Of a stretch of DNA of 64,000 bases, positions 32,300 through 44,835 are shown one piece after another (position 1 is the first letter of the stretch; the number at the start of each line of letters is the position of its first letter). The DNA is from Isoetes taiwanensis. Lineage: Eukaryota > Streptophyta > Lycopodiopsida > Isoetales > Isoetaceae. Location of the stretch: the NCBI GenBank assembly GCA_021234155.1, contig JAJEKV010000096.1, positions 2,481,678 to 2,545,677 on the forward strand. Direction: 5' to 3'. A model generated the notes under the pieces. It made no database searches and was not told the origin of the DNA. It was given only the letters and a program-made list of their open reading frames with translations. The position numbers and the translations under genes were made by a program.

Positions 32300-35200
32300 T
32301 ACATTAATTAGTATATATGGGTACACTTAATGACTACATGATAATACTTAAAAGGGAGTTACAATGTATTTTAATTAACTTAGGACCCCAATTCTTCCAT
32401 CAACGATGTCGCTTGAAAAAGTCCTTGATTTTCTTGAATCGTACCCTTGCCCATATTCTCGAGGATTCTGGCAGCGATCCTCCCTCAATGCCCTTGCTAC
32501 GTGGTCTTTGGGAGTTAGTGCGATTTGCGCTACTCTGACACAAGTCGCATCCCACGAGGTGCCCCTTGCGAAGTCGAGAGCATGAAGTGCTACGATCTCT
32601 TGAAGAGGATAACATGGTCTACCTTCACATCTATTCTGCATTTGACCAAAGCCGAAAGTGCTATAAGGAGTGCTACGGACTCTTCCCCTCTTGGGCTGAA
32701 TTCTTTATGGAAAACTATCATGCGCCTGGCTAAGGGTAGGAAGATAGTACACGAAAGTGACTTGCCCTTGGTTAAAGCCCGTGTAGGTACCTTTCTCCGG
32801 TACGCCCGTAGAAGATGTCCAATGCCATAAGATCCTCATGGTCTCTCCACATAGTAGTTGCACTCTCAAATTGATCTTTGCTACGAGCTTTCGGCGTACT
32901 CATGGGGCGGCTGGTCTGCCGGGGCTTGGGCCTTCCCGGCTTGTACAATGTCGCTTTGGATTTCACGAAATTCTTCTTACGGAATGATGGGTTCACATTC
33001 TTTGCGATACATCGCCTTATCTGTTGGTATGCACGGATGTCGGAGCATGGTTTCCCCGCGATAGGAGTGTCGCTCGCTACTTCCCTTGGTATCTCACGGT
33101 AGGAGTAGTCGATGAAGTCGCTACCACGATTTCGATGCAATTAGGCCTAGGAGCTTCGTCTATCCCGGGTTTTCCTCTTGGCAATAGGGGAGGTTGAGAA
33201 TGTCGATTGGCGAATATGTATTCCTCGCCATCGGCGATTCTGAGGGTAAGGCGGTGATGCCCATTGGTGGCTCAAAATCTCGCCTTAGAACTTCTTGTTG
33301 CCGAGCTATCGCCTCTCCATCCTTCTTGCCTCCCTCATCTCGGCTTGGGTTCTCTTCCTCTTCCTCCCCGTAATCACCTTTCGATTTGCAAGCGTAGGTG
33401 CCCGATGTGGGCAAGTAGTGTTAGGTATGCTAAGGTGCGGATCTCACGGATGCTTATCTGTTTGCTTTCGGGTGTCGAGAGGTGCCAAATCAAGGGTTGG
33501 ATTGGCGGCTCCCTGGTTGGTTAAGCGCCCTATCTTGCATGAACAATGCTAAAAGGCTGCCTGGCTTGAGAGGTACCTATGCCTATGATGCTTACGGGTC
33601 ATGTAGTGCGGCATGTTTCGGGTTCTATCCATAACTTGCTCTTACCCACGGATCCCCACCTATGGCTTGAGCAAGGGAATCTAGAGAAACCCATTTCCCT
33701 CCCCTAGGCGGCAAGCTAACTTCGAGGTAAGACCTGGCGATCATATTGACAAATGATGTCGGTGTAGTATGGGGTTCTAGTCAGTGGCATGGAGATCAAA
33801 GAGATAATCAAAAACATGGAAGACTTGTTCGGGGGACAATCACGAATGTGATTGGTCTCATTATACCATCATCGACAAAGCTTGAGGGCGCCATTGAGCG
33901 AGGAATAGCTATGGAAAATGGCTGATGGAGATGAGCAAAAGCCAAAGAAATCGCCAAAAAGTGAGAGCAACTCTAATGGAAAAAAATGACAAATGAGGGT
34001 CCCTTTTATAGACTAGGGGTGCCTCGGGTTAAGATGCACAAAAGGTTCTTGATGGGGAAGACTCCAAATCTATGGCCACAGGTGTCCAAATGAGCTACCA
34101 TGAAGTGCAATTCTAAACAAAGCAAAGCAAGAAACGCTACATGGTAGTTTGTTGGGTCAAAATTGGTCGATTGGAAAAATTGGCGAGAAATGGTCGGGCC
34201 TTGGAACGCCTCTAGCGTCGCGTCAGCTTGTATGGCGCGGTGTGACCCGATTTGGGTCTAATCTAAGCTCTGGCTTTATATTTTTAAGGAATTCAAATTG
34301 CTAGGATGACTAATTGGGCCGATTCTAATCTAACTAGGGTTTTTTCTTACATGATTTAGACCTTAAATTGATAATATTAAAAAGCCAGGGTCCGGCAGCT
34401 AAACGCGCGTCTGCGGCAAGAAGTAGTCTCAAGCTGGTGTGACCCGGGATTCCGAGTGTTCGCCAAGTACTATTTTATCTAATCTTTGGGAAGATTTGTC
34501 TACTAAATTGCAAAACAAAGTTTTATATTTATGGGGAAACTTAATAATTACATTTGTTTGAACCAAAAATGCATCCTCAAGGATATTCCTTTATGGACGG
34601 ATCGCGGCAAAGTGTACATCCTTGGGCATTAGAGTCACCCTCTTGGCGTGGATCGCATGCAGAGGTTGCCTTCCTCAAACAACTGGGTGAGCTCGGCCTC
34701 GGCGGCTACTTGCGGCAAACACCGAGTTGTGGCGGCGTCACCGTAGATGGCTCGGTGACGCTGGCATCACCTCCCCGCATGAGTCGCTCAAAGGGTGCCT
34801 TCCTAATAAGGAGATTAGTGCAGCGTTGAAAGTGTCTAATCTCGGGAAGATTCGGGAGTACCGAAGTTAGGCCCATGGTGGGTCTTGATTTCGGCCCCTT
34901 CGGCGTTTGGGCTTAGGCGGTTCTTGGCGGCCTCCCTCCCTCTGGTCCATTTGGATGTTTTCTTGGCCGTGTACCAGTCGTTATACCGATCCGCAGACAA
35001 AGGTATTCTTGGTATGCCTTGTGGCAGCGTGATCAAGCGGTCCTCCTTCGAAGGCAGCTCACTTCCGCATACCCTTCTTTGCCACCTTAGGTGGCAAGGC
35101 CCTCGGGTAAAGGCGGTCTTGGAGTCCGCCCCTTGCCCTGCTTCGTCTTCTTCCTCCTCCTCTCCTTCCACTGCTCCTCCTGCCAGGGGGGCTCCTTCCA

Positions 35201-36210
35201 CGACGGTTGGTGAGGGCCAGGTTCGTTCTTCTCGCCGATCCTCTGCTCTTCCCGCGCGGCTCCTCCTGCGTTCCCTCTTCCTCCTTGCGGCCCTCTCTTG
35301 AGGGCCACTCGCGACCTTCTCCTTTCCTTTCTTCTTTGGGGCGAAGGCAAAACCCGTCCACCTGGCTGTTGGACACCTCCTCCTCTCCTGCTCCCCCGCC
35401 CGGTGTGCTGTGGCCCGAAGTGGCGGGCCTCGTCGGTTCTTTGTGTGTTTTTTTTTGGGCCGGGGGGGCTGCTCGGCATCGTGTGGTGCGACTTCATAGG
35501 CTGGCCGGGCTTCTGGCGGTAGGGGAAGCTCCTCTTCTCCCTTCTTGGGCCGTAGGTGCTCACGGTATCTTCTTCACATGCAGCCTGCTTTGCTGCGCCA
35601 TGGAGAGGGTAGGCCTAGGCCGATCTTCCTATAGGTTTGCTTGGTTCGAGAGCCATATTTAGCGGTCTAGAAAGCGGTGGGGATAGGGTCTGGTCAAGAG
35701 AGAGAAGGTAGAGGAAAGTTTGGAGGAAAAAAAATGAGGTGTCGGAGATATTTAAAGAGGAGGGTCCCCGAGAATATTCTCCTACCATAATTACCCCTAT
35801 TTATTAGCCCCCTTATTAATTACAAGATATTTAGTGCTTATTTAATTATTAATATATATGTTAAATCCATATTAATTGATATTATACTTGAATTTCGAAT
35901 TTTTTTTCTAATGGTTGAAGTGCAATCTATGAATTCGCCATTTTCACTGGTCTCGATTGGCATGATTCTTGACCCATTTTAGGTGAAATTTGATGCAGAT
36001 GCATGATTTTCACTCCAAATTTACTAGAAGGTGCGTTTGACTCACTCAAACCTTCGTCTAACACTTAACCTAAGTCCCACCCACTACCTAGGAGAAAATT
36101 TTTCCCCATTTTGGTTCGATGGTGGAAATGTTTATTTCACACCCCTATAGGCCTGTTAGACTACTTCATGGTTATGGTCAGTGCTAGTTCTTGGTCAACC
36201 AAGAACATTG
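32300..36210 (-). other. gypsy 5' accessory region with extra ORF remnants
   Basis: About 4 kb lie between the 5' LTR and gag. Minus-strand pieces such as SWDATCVRVAQIALTPKDHV (32.5 kb), YREIPREVASDTPI (33.1 kb), LPQGIPRIPLSADRYNDWYT (35.0 kb) and Arg/Glu-rich text (35.1-35.5 kb) look like a decayed extra protein. It recalls the additional plant gypsy-type ORFs annotated as putative plant transposon proteins (inference). Plus-strand frames here are shadows. Confidence 0.5.
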
Positions 36211-36222
36211 CTCGATACCATA
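36211..36222 (-). other. primer binding site, tRNA-Met-like
   Basis: TGGTATCGAGC on the minus strand sits directly inside the 5' LTR. It matches the plant initiator tRNA-Met PBS TGGTATCAGAGC with one base missing. Confidence 0.7.
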
Positions 36223-37861
36223 ATGACGCCCCTCGCTAAACATCGGGCCTTCACCAGATATACGGCAGAAATCCCCATCCGGCTCATCAACCGCGATGGG
36301 CCCTTCGTCTACCCCCACCACGAGATGACTCCTAGTGCGGGAGGGAACACTGAAGGTGTCTTTGCCCTTTCCCTATGGGCTCCTATAACGGCCGTAAGCG
36401 ATAACACGTCGAGAACTAGCATCAAACATATACAAATACTACCTCGGAGGGTAGTGCATCACACATATACCAATGCAAAGATGATAATCATAAACCATAA
36501 AACATGAGAGCTCCTACCTCGGGTTCGGGACTCATAAGGAGGATGGTGACTAGCTAGGCCTCAAGATAGAAGCGAGTCAGGAGTCATGGCGATGGCGTAG
36601 GCTGGCATAGAACAATGGCTAGGGTTGACCACTCCATCCGCCCCTCCTGTGCATACTTTGCGGATGGGCTAGATCAGGGCTCGACGGGACTCTAGCCTTC
36701 GGGATCACGCAATCCCGAGTGGCATCACCCATCGTGGATCGCTCCGGGTTGCATCTCCCCGGTCCGATGAGGCGGGGAAGGGTTGCATCCCCCTCCCGGG
36801 GTCTAGAGGTGCCGGGTGGCTAGAGAATCGCGGGCGCACGCGATCCATCCGCACCGTGCATCAACCCCAAAACGAGCCAAGCCTTCCCTTGCAGCTCTCG
36901 AGGAGAGGCAACACCATTGCCCGGGGAGGTGTCGGACCCATGCTCGGCCCACACGAAGTGGCCGACCATAAGCCTAGCCCACTATGGGATCCCCGAAGCC
37001 CCCACTCGGCGGGGATCCTCCCTCCACTTTGCCTCTAGCCCCGTTATGCAGTCTTTGAGTCATATCATAGCCTCCATAGCCCTGGTGGGCTCCTATGCAC
37101 AAAGCCGCAACTAATAGGAACTATGGGATCTACTCTAGGAACATACTACATATGGCCCTAGGTCTCTACCCCTTCCCAATACAAGAGAGCAAGCAGGATC
37201 AACCATCAACATATCATCATCACATCATGAGAATAATCATAAGAAGAACATCTTAACCTAATCATACAACTATCTAATAGTTAGGGTTCCTTGATTAGGG
37301 TTCAAGATCTTTGAATATGGGTTCTAGGATGGCTCCACTCTAGATACAACATACTAGCACACGGAATGCTAATTCCGGATGAGCTATCACAACTACTACC
37401 CTACATACCTGCTCCCACGATGCTCTCCCTCCAGATCAGGAAGCCTCCATAGTCGCCGACTCACAAGCTGGCGATCCTCCTCCAAGAACGGGTCTACCCT
37501 CACAGCCTTTGCACGACCTATGCCACAACGATCCGATGTTGAAACGGGGTTTCGAACAAGTAGGTGAGTCTCACGGGTGCTAGAATTTGGAAAGAGGTCT
37601 AGGGTTAGGGTTTATGCCTATATAAGTTAGGTCCACCTAGGATGCCCGTGGCACCAATCGGGTGAGTCCCGTGTGGCGGTGCCCAATAGGTTAGGCCACA
37701 TGGATAATGGCTTAACCTATGGTTGGCTAAGTTATGAGAATAACTTGGCCATGCCCCTAGTGCCACCCTATGGTATACAAGGCTATGAATGATAGACTTG
37801 TATAGTGGCGGATCCAGGAATATACGTATTTATAGCGTATATTCCCCTGGGCCAAATCACA
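36221..37861 (-). repeat. Ty3/gypsy LTR (5' LTR)
   Basis: About 1641 bp and the partner of 24877-26523. A TATATAAG box-like site at 37620 is shared. Differences from the partner are numerous and often small indels next to C/G. Confidence 0.9.
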
Positions 37862-39631
37862 GATCTTGATAATCTCCAAAATGCAAAGCTTACGCTTGAC
37901 ACATTTTCCTTAGCCTCCTGAGTTTTGGTGGGTTGGCAAAAGTGTTACGCTTTGTGGACTCTAGATGATGAAGTCCCACCATGTGTTCTTGCTTACCCGG
38001 AAGGTGTTGCCTCATGGGAAGGCAACCAAGCTTTTGGTATCCCAAAGGTATTCATGTTTCAAATTTCGATGCTTGGGATGTTATAATCGAGGGGTTATGG
38101 AGGCACCTTTTTGGTGGGATCACGGCTAAGCTATCTATGCCGGAAGGGTAACAGCTTGCTAAGCATGTCTTAAGCAACACACATGTCTATATGGGTTACG
38201 CCATTCTTGCTTCCCACTCAAAGTTTGGAGATTGTGGGTGTTGTTAGAAACTTTATCCGGGGTGGAAATGAAGCGAGGGGTAGTGGTGAAGGTTGCATGG
38301 TCTAAGTGTATAAAACCTAAGTCTGGCTGGAGGTTTGGGCATGACATTTCCATTTGCGAGTAAAGGTTATGATCTCAAAATTCATTTGGCTTCTCGTAGG
38401 TTAGGATGATTCTCTGGGTTACGGCTTATTGCCTGTGCTCTTACCCATCGTATCCCTTTGGTAAAGTCACACTCAAACCTCGTTCTTCCATGGAGTTTAT
38501 TTTATGAGTTGCGGCCTTATCATAATGCTTCTCCATTCTTAAAGGGATTGTTAGATTCCCGGCACACAAATCAAAACTTTATTCCACATCAGTCCAACCG
38601 CCTTGTGTACGATTGATCGCACCTTTGTTGGTGGATCCCTACGGTAGACAATCAACCACTTTGCTTTTACCGTGCACCCATTGACTCAAAGACGTTGGAA
38701 AAGTGTTGGAATCTTAACTATTGCAGCATGGTATGACTTCGGGCCGAGCTTGGTCGACATGGGAGGCTTTTCAGCTTAAAGTTTCTATTGGGGCGATGGG
38801 ATAGAGTTCTTTGGCAAAAAGTTGCTGATTTTCTACTGACCCTATTCGCCACACCAAGAAGATATTTTGGTATGGGTTTGTCATGAAGAAATTAAGGAGT
38901 GCAAACTTGTGAACTCTATGTATCGGTTGTTGCTTGATACCGATATTCTTCCTCCGCCTAATAAGTGGTCTCTTCAACTTCCTCCTCCTCAATGGCGAAG
39001 GTGTGATCTTGGGCATGGGACAAGCTACTTCATCCTAAAGTGGCAGAGTTCTTTGGTGGCGATTCTTCATAGGTGTCTCGCGGGTTAATGTGCTTGTCCA
39101 TAAGTTTAACCCTAGAATATCAAATCGGTTGTCCAAAGATGCAAGCGTGGATCCGAGACCATTGAGCATTGCTTTTTCATGTGTGAACACCTTAGGCGTG
39201 TATGGGATTGGTTGTTTTCCTTTTTCGTGTTTCACTAACAAGTCAACAACCGCTTTTGGCAATTTACCCAAGTACCGGACAGAGTTGTGCAAGGCTGGGC
39301 TTTTCATCTAGCGGCAGGATGGTTGCTTTGGACTATCTCGGGAAAAGATCTAAGATTGGTAATCTTCAAAGGTCTGGATGTGGCAGATAATCGTGTTCTC
39401 CAAGAAGCTCAAGGTTACATTGTAAAGTCATATCATTGTTCTTCACTTGCCCCTCGCAAGAGGCAATTGATTTTTGAGGAGTTTTTGGATGTGCACTCTT
39501 ATGCTTAGGCAGGTTGCTTCACTCGGTGGGTCTCCGCTTATCCGCTGAGATTTTATTCCTCTCTCTGCATTTATACTTGTATTTGACTCTTTGATTGAAT
39601 AAAGTCTGACGTCCTTCAACAAAAAAAAAAA
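37862..39631 (+). pseudogene. LINE 3' portion downstream of the gypsy insertion
   Basis: Continues the RT after YADD: DLDNLQNAKLTLDTFSLAS, then NWQKCYALWT, the standard box D/E region. It passes through a decayed C-terminal half to the zf-RVT-type domain (KRGSETIEHCFFMCEHLRRV, VWDWLFSFF, AAGWLLWTISGKDLR). The last block stops at about 39508, followed by a UTR with TTGAATAAAG and an A11 tail (39621-39631). Frames are broken repeatedly. Confidence 0.85.
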
Positions 39632-39641
39632 GAGTGGAAGG

Positions 39642-39653
39642 AATGGAAGCTAC
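39642..39653. repeat. LINE target-site duplication, right copy
   Basis: AATGGAAGCTAC, identical to 24573-24584. Ten bases separate it from the poly(A), so the duplication may be longer and imperfect. Confidence 0.6.
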
Positions 39654-40259
39654 AAGCTTTAAGCTTTGCTAGTAACATATTATTATAAAGCACGCAAAGT
39701 GGTCGAATTTAGGCCATAGATTTTCATTTTTCTATAACATATTATAAAGCACGCAAAGTGATCGAATTTAGGCCATAGGTTTTAAAGTGTTAAAAAATTG
39801 CTTGTTATTTACGCAAGCAATCTTACTAGTGAATTTATTAATGATGTCTAATTGCTATGTCACCTCATCACGTACATTAAATGCAATTAATATAGGTGGC
39901 TAAACCTAGGCCATTATATAACATATAAGGTGGCGCCACCTCAAGGTGGCATTTAATAACATTAACTTATAGCCGAGATCAAACCTCTAAATCCTAAATC
40001 AAAGGCCCCAAATAAGGGTGGCACCATCTGGGCCGTCAATCTCGCATGTTCGACGGTCAAGGCGACGACACCTCAATCTCTACTAACAAGGGGGCTGCTT
40101 GGGGTGTTTTGAGGTGGCACCGTCTCGGCCGTCGATCTTAGATCTGGACGGCTCACGCGGCGCCACCCAGATCTCTACCAACAAGGGGGCACCTTATATA
40201 ATTGTATATATATATATACAAGTAGTTTGTTATATTCGAAGAATGTGCAGTTCGAATAT

Positions 40260-40680
40260 AACAAAGATTTTTCGAGATTTTATGCGGATTTTTCAAGATT
40301 CTCCAAGATCCTATGAAGGTTCCCTTAGATTATTCAAGATTCCATCAAGATTCCCCTAGATTTCCAAAGATTATACCAAGATTCCTCTAGATTCCCCAGG
40401 ATTTTATGTAGATCTCTTTAATTCCCTTAGATTCCCATGAATTCCCAAAGATTCTCCTAGATTTTCTATGATTCCATCAAGATTCCCCTGGATCCCAAAG
40501 GATTTTATGAGGATTCCCCTAAATTCGCTAACATCCTACGAGGATCCCCTAGAATATCCAAGATTCTATTATATTCTCAAAGATTTTATGAAACTTCCTT
40601 TTATATTGTCATCGATTCCCAAAGATTCTCTCAAAAATCTTATAGATTCCACAAGATTCTAGGTAGATTCTCTGCCCATA
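40260..40680. repeat. AGATTCC-type degenerate repeat
   Basis: About 20 irregular units based on AGATTCC(CC) / AAGATTC at 10-20-bp spacing. It is the same motif family as 57.85-59.31 kb but in the opposite orientation. Confidence 0.8.
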
Positions 40681-42900
40681 TTCAACTTTTTTTATCTAAT
40701 TTTATGCATATTTTTATACGTTATAGCATGTTTCATGCAACTATGCCTATACTTGCGTATCCTCTTAAAGTATTCATTGATGTTACCTTGGATCCCATGA
40801 GTATCTAGTTCTAGCTTACAAAAAATCTAAAGTTAATGCTAACTAGGAAATGCAATGTTTAGCACTGAATACCCCAAGATTCCCCTACATCTTGTATTTC
40901 CTAAGGGGTGGCTTCAATTTTTTTAAATAAAGGTATTGATGCATCTTGTGACCAAAGACTTATAAGTGTTCAAAACAAAAAAACGACCAAAAAATGGCAT
41001 TTATTACGATCAATATACATGGCTAAACTTGGGCCATTGATGCAACACATTTATAAACGTTCACCTAAATTTTAAGTTCTATAAAGATTCTTGATTATCT
41101 AAATCTCTATAAAGACTCATCTAGATTCCTAGTATTCTATTAGCCCATCTACGTGTATAGATTGTTTTAACGCATAATTAACAATGTAGCACACGTTTCA
41201 GAGATCTATAGGATATATGTTCCTAAGATTGTCATGTGTGCCCAAGTTTGACCATTTGGAGTAGTTCCTTGCAACGTCTCAAGAATATTGAACCAAATGG
41301 CACTGCTAAATGGTTTTTTCATCTATAATCCAATTGATATTCTATTTCAAGATTTTCAAGACGATGAAAGAAGATGTTATCATGGGAAAGGGAAAAGGAA
41401 GGAATATTTTCTAGCAAGTCATTGGTATACTGGTGAAAGACATTATTACAACGTATCCCATTTCATATTGATTTCCATTTCATATTGATTCCCATAAATG
41501 TAGGCATAGAAAAGGCCACAAATTGTATAAAAAAGTACTTACAACTTTGATAATTAGTTCTCCCAAGTGCTGGTAAATAGTTCTCAAAATGTCATAAAAT
41601 GTTGACTATTGGCATATTTGCAAACTATTGGACACATGTTAGCAAAGTTTGCAAGTGTTCAAAGTATTTGCAAGTGTTCAAAGTGAATATACATTGGTCC
41701 ACATTCTAGCAAAATCATCCAACACAAGCAAAAGAGGGGACAAATCCAGGGCATTGAAAAGCCTAGTGGATTGAATCAACCATCAACCCTATAATGAAAA
41801 CAATAGGATAAGCATTGCGAGCTCTCAAGAATATTTGTATCCACATGCAAGTCACAAAGATGGTTGTAAAGCTTTCCACACATTCATGAACCCTATGACA
41901 CATCAATTTCATTCTTTACCCCACCATATTCAAAGCATCTACAAAACCTACTCCAAATCATCTAAACACTATAGAGAAGATGCATGACTAAAGGCCTTGC
42001 TCCTCAAATTGACATTATTCTTGGTATTGGATAGTGCTTCTTATTGTAAAGCCCAACAAAGCATTAATGTTTACTTATTTCTTTTCTTTTATTTCCAGTT
42101 TCAGTGGATGCTCCAAAGTTTTCAACATCCATAAAACAAATTTGTGCCCATCGTTGTCCGTGCATAGATGTGTGTCAGTATCTTAATAACATTGTAGGTT
42201 TTTTAGGAACCAATTCAAGCCACTCTTTGTTTCTGCTAAAAAAGAAACACATAATTAGAAGCCTTCTTTGTATACATGAATAAACACCATTTATTTTCCT
42301 AACACAGGAAGGCGCATGGTTTATACATAGATAAATCCGCAAGGCTTATTTAGATGTGTAAAACATCGGCAATATAGTTACATTGCGACATAAAAAATAT
42401 GATAAAACAATCAAATTTAATATCATGGCAATTCATGACATCCATTTGAAGCTGCCAAATAACGCATTTGCATCTTCTAACCTTCTGCAACTATCGTGAA
42501 TTCTAGATTGCAGAATGGTTCCAAAAGTAATGCAAACATCACACCTTGAATAAAACATCTCGGGGCAGTTCCTTGTTCAAGTAATCACGCCATACTTATT
42601 GCCTTGAATAAAACATCCTTGAGCAGTTCCTTATTCAGGTAGTCATGACATAACTCTTAACTATCAAAGTTGGTCACTGCTGATTGTTGAAAGGAAATTA
42701 CATAGCTACAGTGCACTACATTGTCATAAGAATATCCTTTATGATTGTGTCATTGCAGTCCACATGTTAAAGTTATTTACCACGTAACCGAACTTGAGTA
42801 CCTGGTAAAACCACTTAGAAAATTAGGTGGCAAACAAAGCTAAGAAAATACTGTAAACAAAGCAAATTTAACATTATCATAATCTTACTTACCTGACTCT
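40680..42900. other. no recognisable gene
   Basis: AT-rich intergenic sequence inside the inverted-repeat element, with short local duplications (GAATAAAACATC..GAGCAGTTCCTT at 42550 and 42605). No coding signal was recognised. Confidence 0.35.
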
Positions 42901-42933
42901 AGTTCAAAAAATTCAGAAGGATATGCTTTTAAC

Positions 42934-44835
42934 TTGTCCTTCTCAAATCGTTCAACAAATTACTAGTTTCCTCTGTAGACAAAGAAATGACATAAACATC
43001 CAAAGACCGAGACTTAAAAGAACTCGAAGGCAGAATCAAACTATTCCAGGACTGCAAAATATCTTGTCCCTTTTCCAGAGTACTAATAGATTGTTTGTTA
43101 CCCTCTAGCATTTGTGGCCGTACAGCCTCTGGCATCTTTATACAACTACATACATTATCTAAGTGCAAGCAACATCTGAACAATCAAACCATGTAATACT
43201 TACATCTGATCTATGAATGCCTCTCGAAAACTTGGTACCTGATTTTGTGAAGCCATCAAGTTTGTACCCAAGGGATCTGCAAAACAGAGGTAAAAAGAGT
43301 ATTGAAGCTTGAATTGGACCGGAACATGCAAATAAGATTCAATTCGATCTGGAATAATAATTTGGTCTAAATTAATGAGTAGCTAAAGTATTACTCATGG
43401 AAAAGCATCAGGGTAAAGCCAACCAACTGCAGGGTTAAAATGTATGCCATAATAATTTATAGAATAAGCTCAACTATATTACAGCATGCAATCACATCAC
43501 CTGTAGCAGAGGCATGGAAACGCATCAGGCTAAAGCCAACCAACTGCAGGGTTAAAATGTATGCCGTAATAATTTATAGAATAAGCTCAACTATATCACA
43601 GCCTTTACATCACCTGTAGCAGATCGAAAACATTCATGAACATATGGATACCTCATTACTTTAGCATATGTTACCGTATTTTAAGCAGATAAAAAGATCT
43701 TCAAAAACCGAATGTCTATACTCAGCTAGCACTCAAATTGCCATCCAAAATACGTAACAAATCTACCTATTTCATAACTGAAACCTGCCAAAAATAAATA
43801 AATAAAAACACAAGGTCAGGACTTACTAAATATTGCTCATATTTAGTTGGAAAGCTGGAAGATGCGCCAATTCATGTGAAAGAGTCCTCAACATGAGGCC
43901 AAAATTTTGAAATTGTTGTCCCAAATTTTAACATAAGGAGCCTATAATAATCACAGTCCAGCATACACCATGTCTACATGACCATTATAGAGCATAATAG
44001 AATCTTACCTCCACAAAATTTCGTAAAACATAGAGCCAACACCATTGTTTATGTCAGGATTCTGCATTTTCAGTTTTAAGGGATGCACCTTCCCTTTCTT
44101 GGCAAAATTTAAAAGCAAGTTAGAATATGTAATAATATAAGTAAAAGGACATTACCATAAGGAAACTTTAACCATGAGCTATAAGAAAAAAACTAAGAGT
44201 AGCTGCATGTATATGATCTGAAGCCGAGTTCCTTCAACATGGCAACATAAATAAAAAAGAAGAAGCTTACCACAACGGTTTACCAATCATGGCTGTATGT
44301 AGGGCATACACAAAAATTTAAAGGGCAGACTCTTCTCTGTTATACAGATGTGCTAGAATAAAAAGATGGAGAGCTAGTCGCAAGCCTGCTGCTGCAGTTT
44401 GGAGATGGGAACCCTTCTACGGCTTTGCTTCAAGCTGAAGAAGGTAACAAGGCCGCTAAATTTCTTTACCAAAACCGTTTTGTTCTGAAACAATTACTGG
44501 CAGAAAATTGAGACAGGACGTCCTCTGCAGGTTAGCCAGAAACAAGAGTACGTTGTTTCCACAACAGGATTATGGAGCAGCCGTTATTCCGCCCAACTGA
44601 GCCCAACCGATTATGAAGGCACTTTCCCCAAAGGGTTATAAACCAACGGATTGACCACAGCTCCTCTCTTTCAACATGAGATCAACCAGAATTAGAGCAA
44701 GAGCAACCTGGATAGGCCTCAAGAAACCACAGAACTTAAAATCCGGCCAGCCTCAGCATCCAGGCGAAGGAATGACGACGCACTGCCGAAATCAACCCGA
44801 TCTGATAGAAAAACTTCGGTTTTTGAAGCCATGAT
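42934..44835 (-). pseudogene. intron-containing gene fragment(s), unidentified
   Basis: Minus-strand exon-like blocks: ATG at about 44832 (MASKTEVFLSDRVDFG...), a block at about 43277-43202 between TTTTGCAG and GTAAGT (MASQNQVPSFREAFIDQM), and a block at 43135-42934 (MPEAVRPQMLEGNKQSISTL..., SRSLDVYVISLSTEETSNLL, stop). The blocks have coding-like composition and plausible splice sites, but I do not recognise the protein. Because they lie inside the inverted-repeat element they may be captured host exons. A real small host gene remains possible. Confidence 0.4.
43395..43625. repeat. ~120-bp tandem duplication
   Basis: The segment from GGAAAAGCATCAGGGTAAAG to CAGC..ATCACCTGTAGCAGA is repeated with few changes at 43395-43510 and 43512-43625. 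Confidence 0.8.

Larger units (their letters stand above)
24877..37861 (-). mobile_element. Ty3/gypsy LTR retrotransposon, ~13 kb, decayed
   Basis: On the minus strand the order is LTR (37861-36221), PBS, an accessory 5' region, gag (32.2-31.4 kb), protease (about 30.5 kb), RT (29.8-29.3), RNase H (29.3-28.7), integrase (28.7-28.06), PPT, LTR. PR-RT-RH-IN is the Ty3/gypsy order. The flanks GATGC and GATCT fit an eroded 5-bp target duplication. The internal frames are broken many times and the LTRs differ by numerous small indels and substitutions, so it is old or its consensus is error-prone. Confidence 0.92.

Noticed and set aside
34885-35662. Plus-strand Ser/Pro-rich ORFs of 138-151 codons
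   Set aside because: They lie antisense to the 5' region of the minus-oriented gypsy element and show no domain; composition shadow of the Arg/Glu-rich minus frame.
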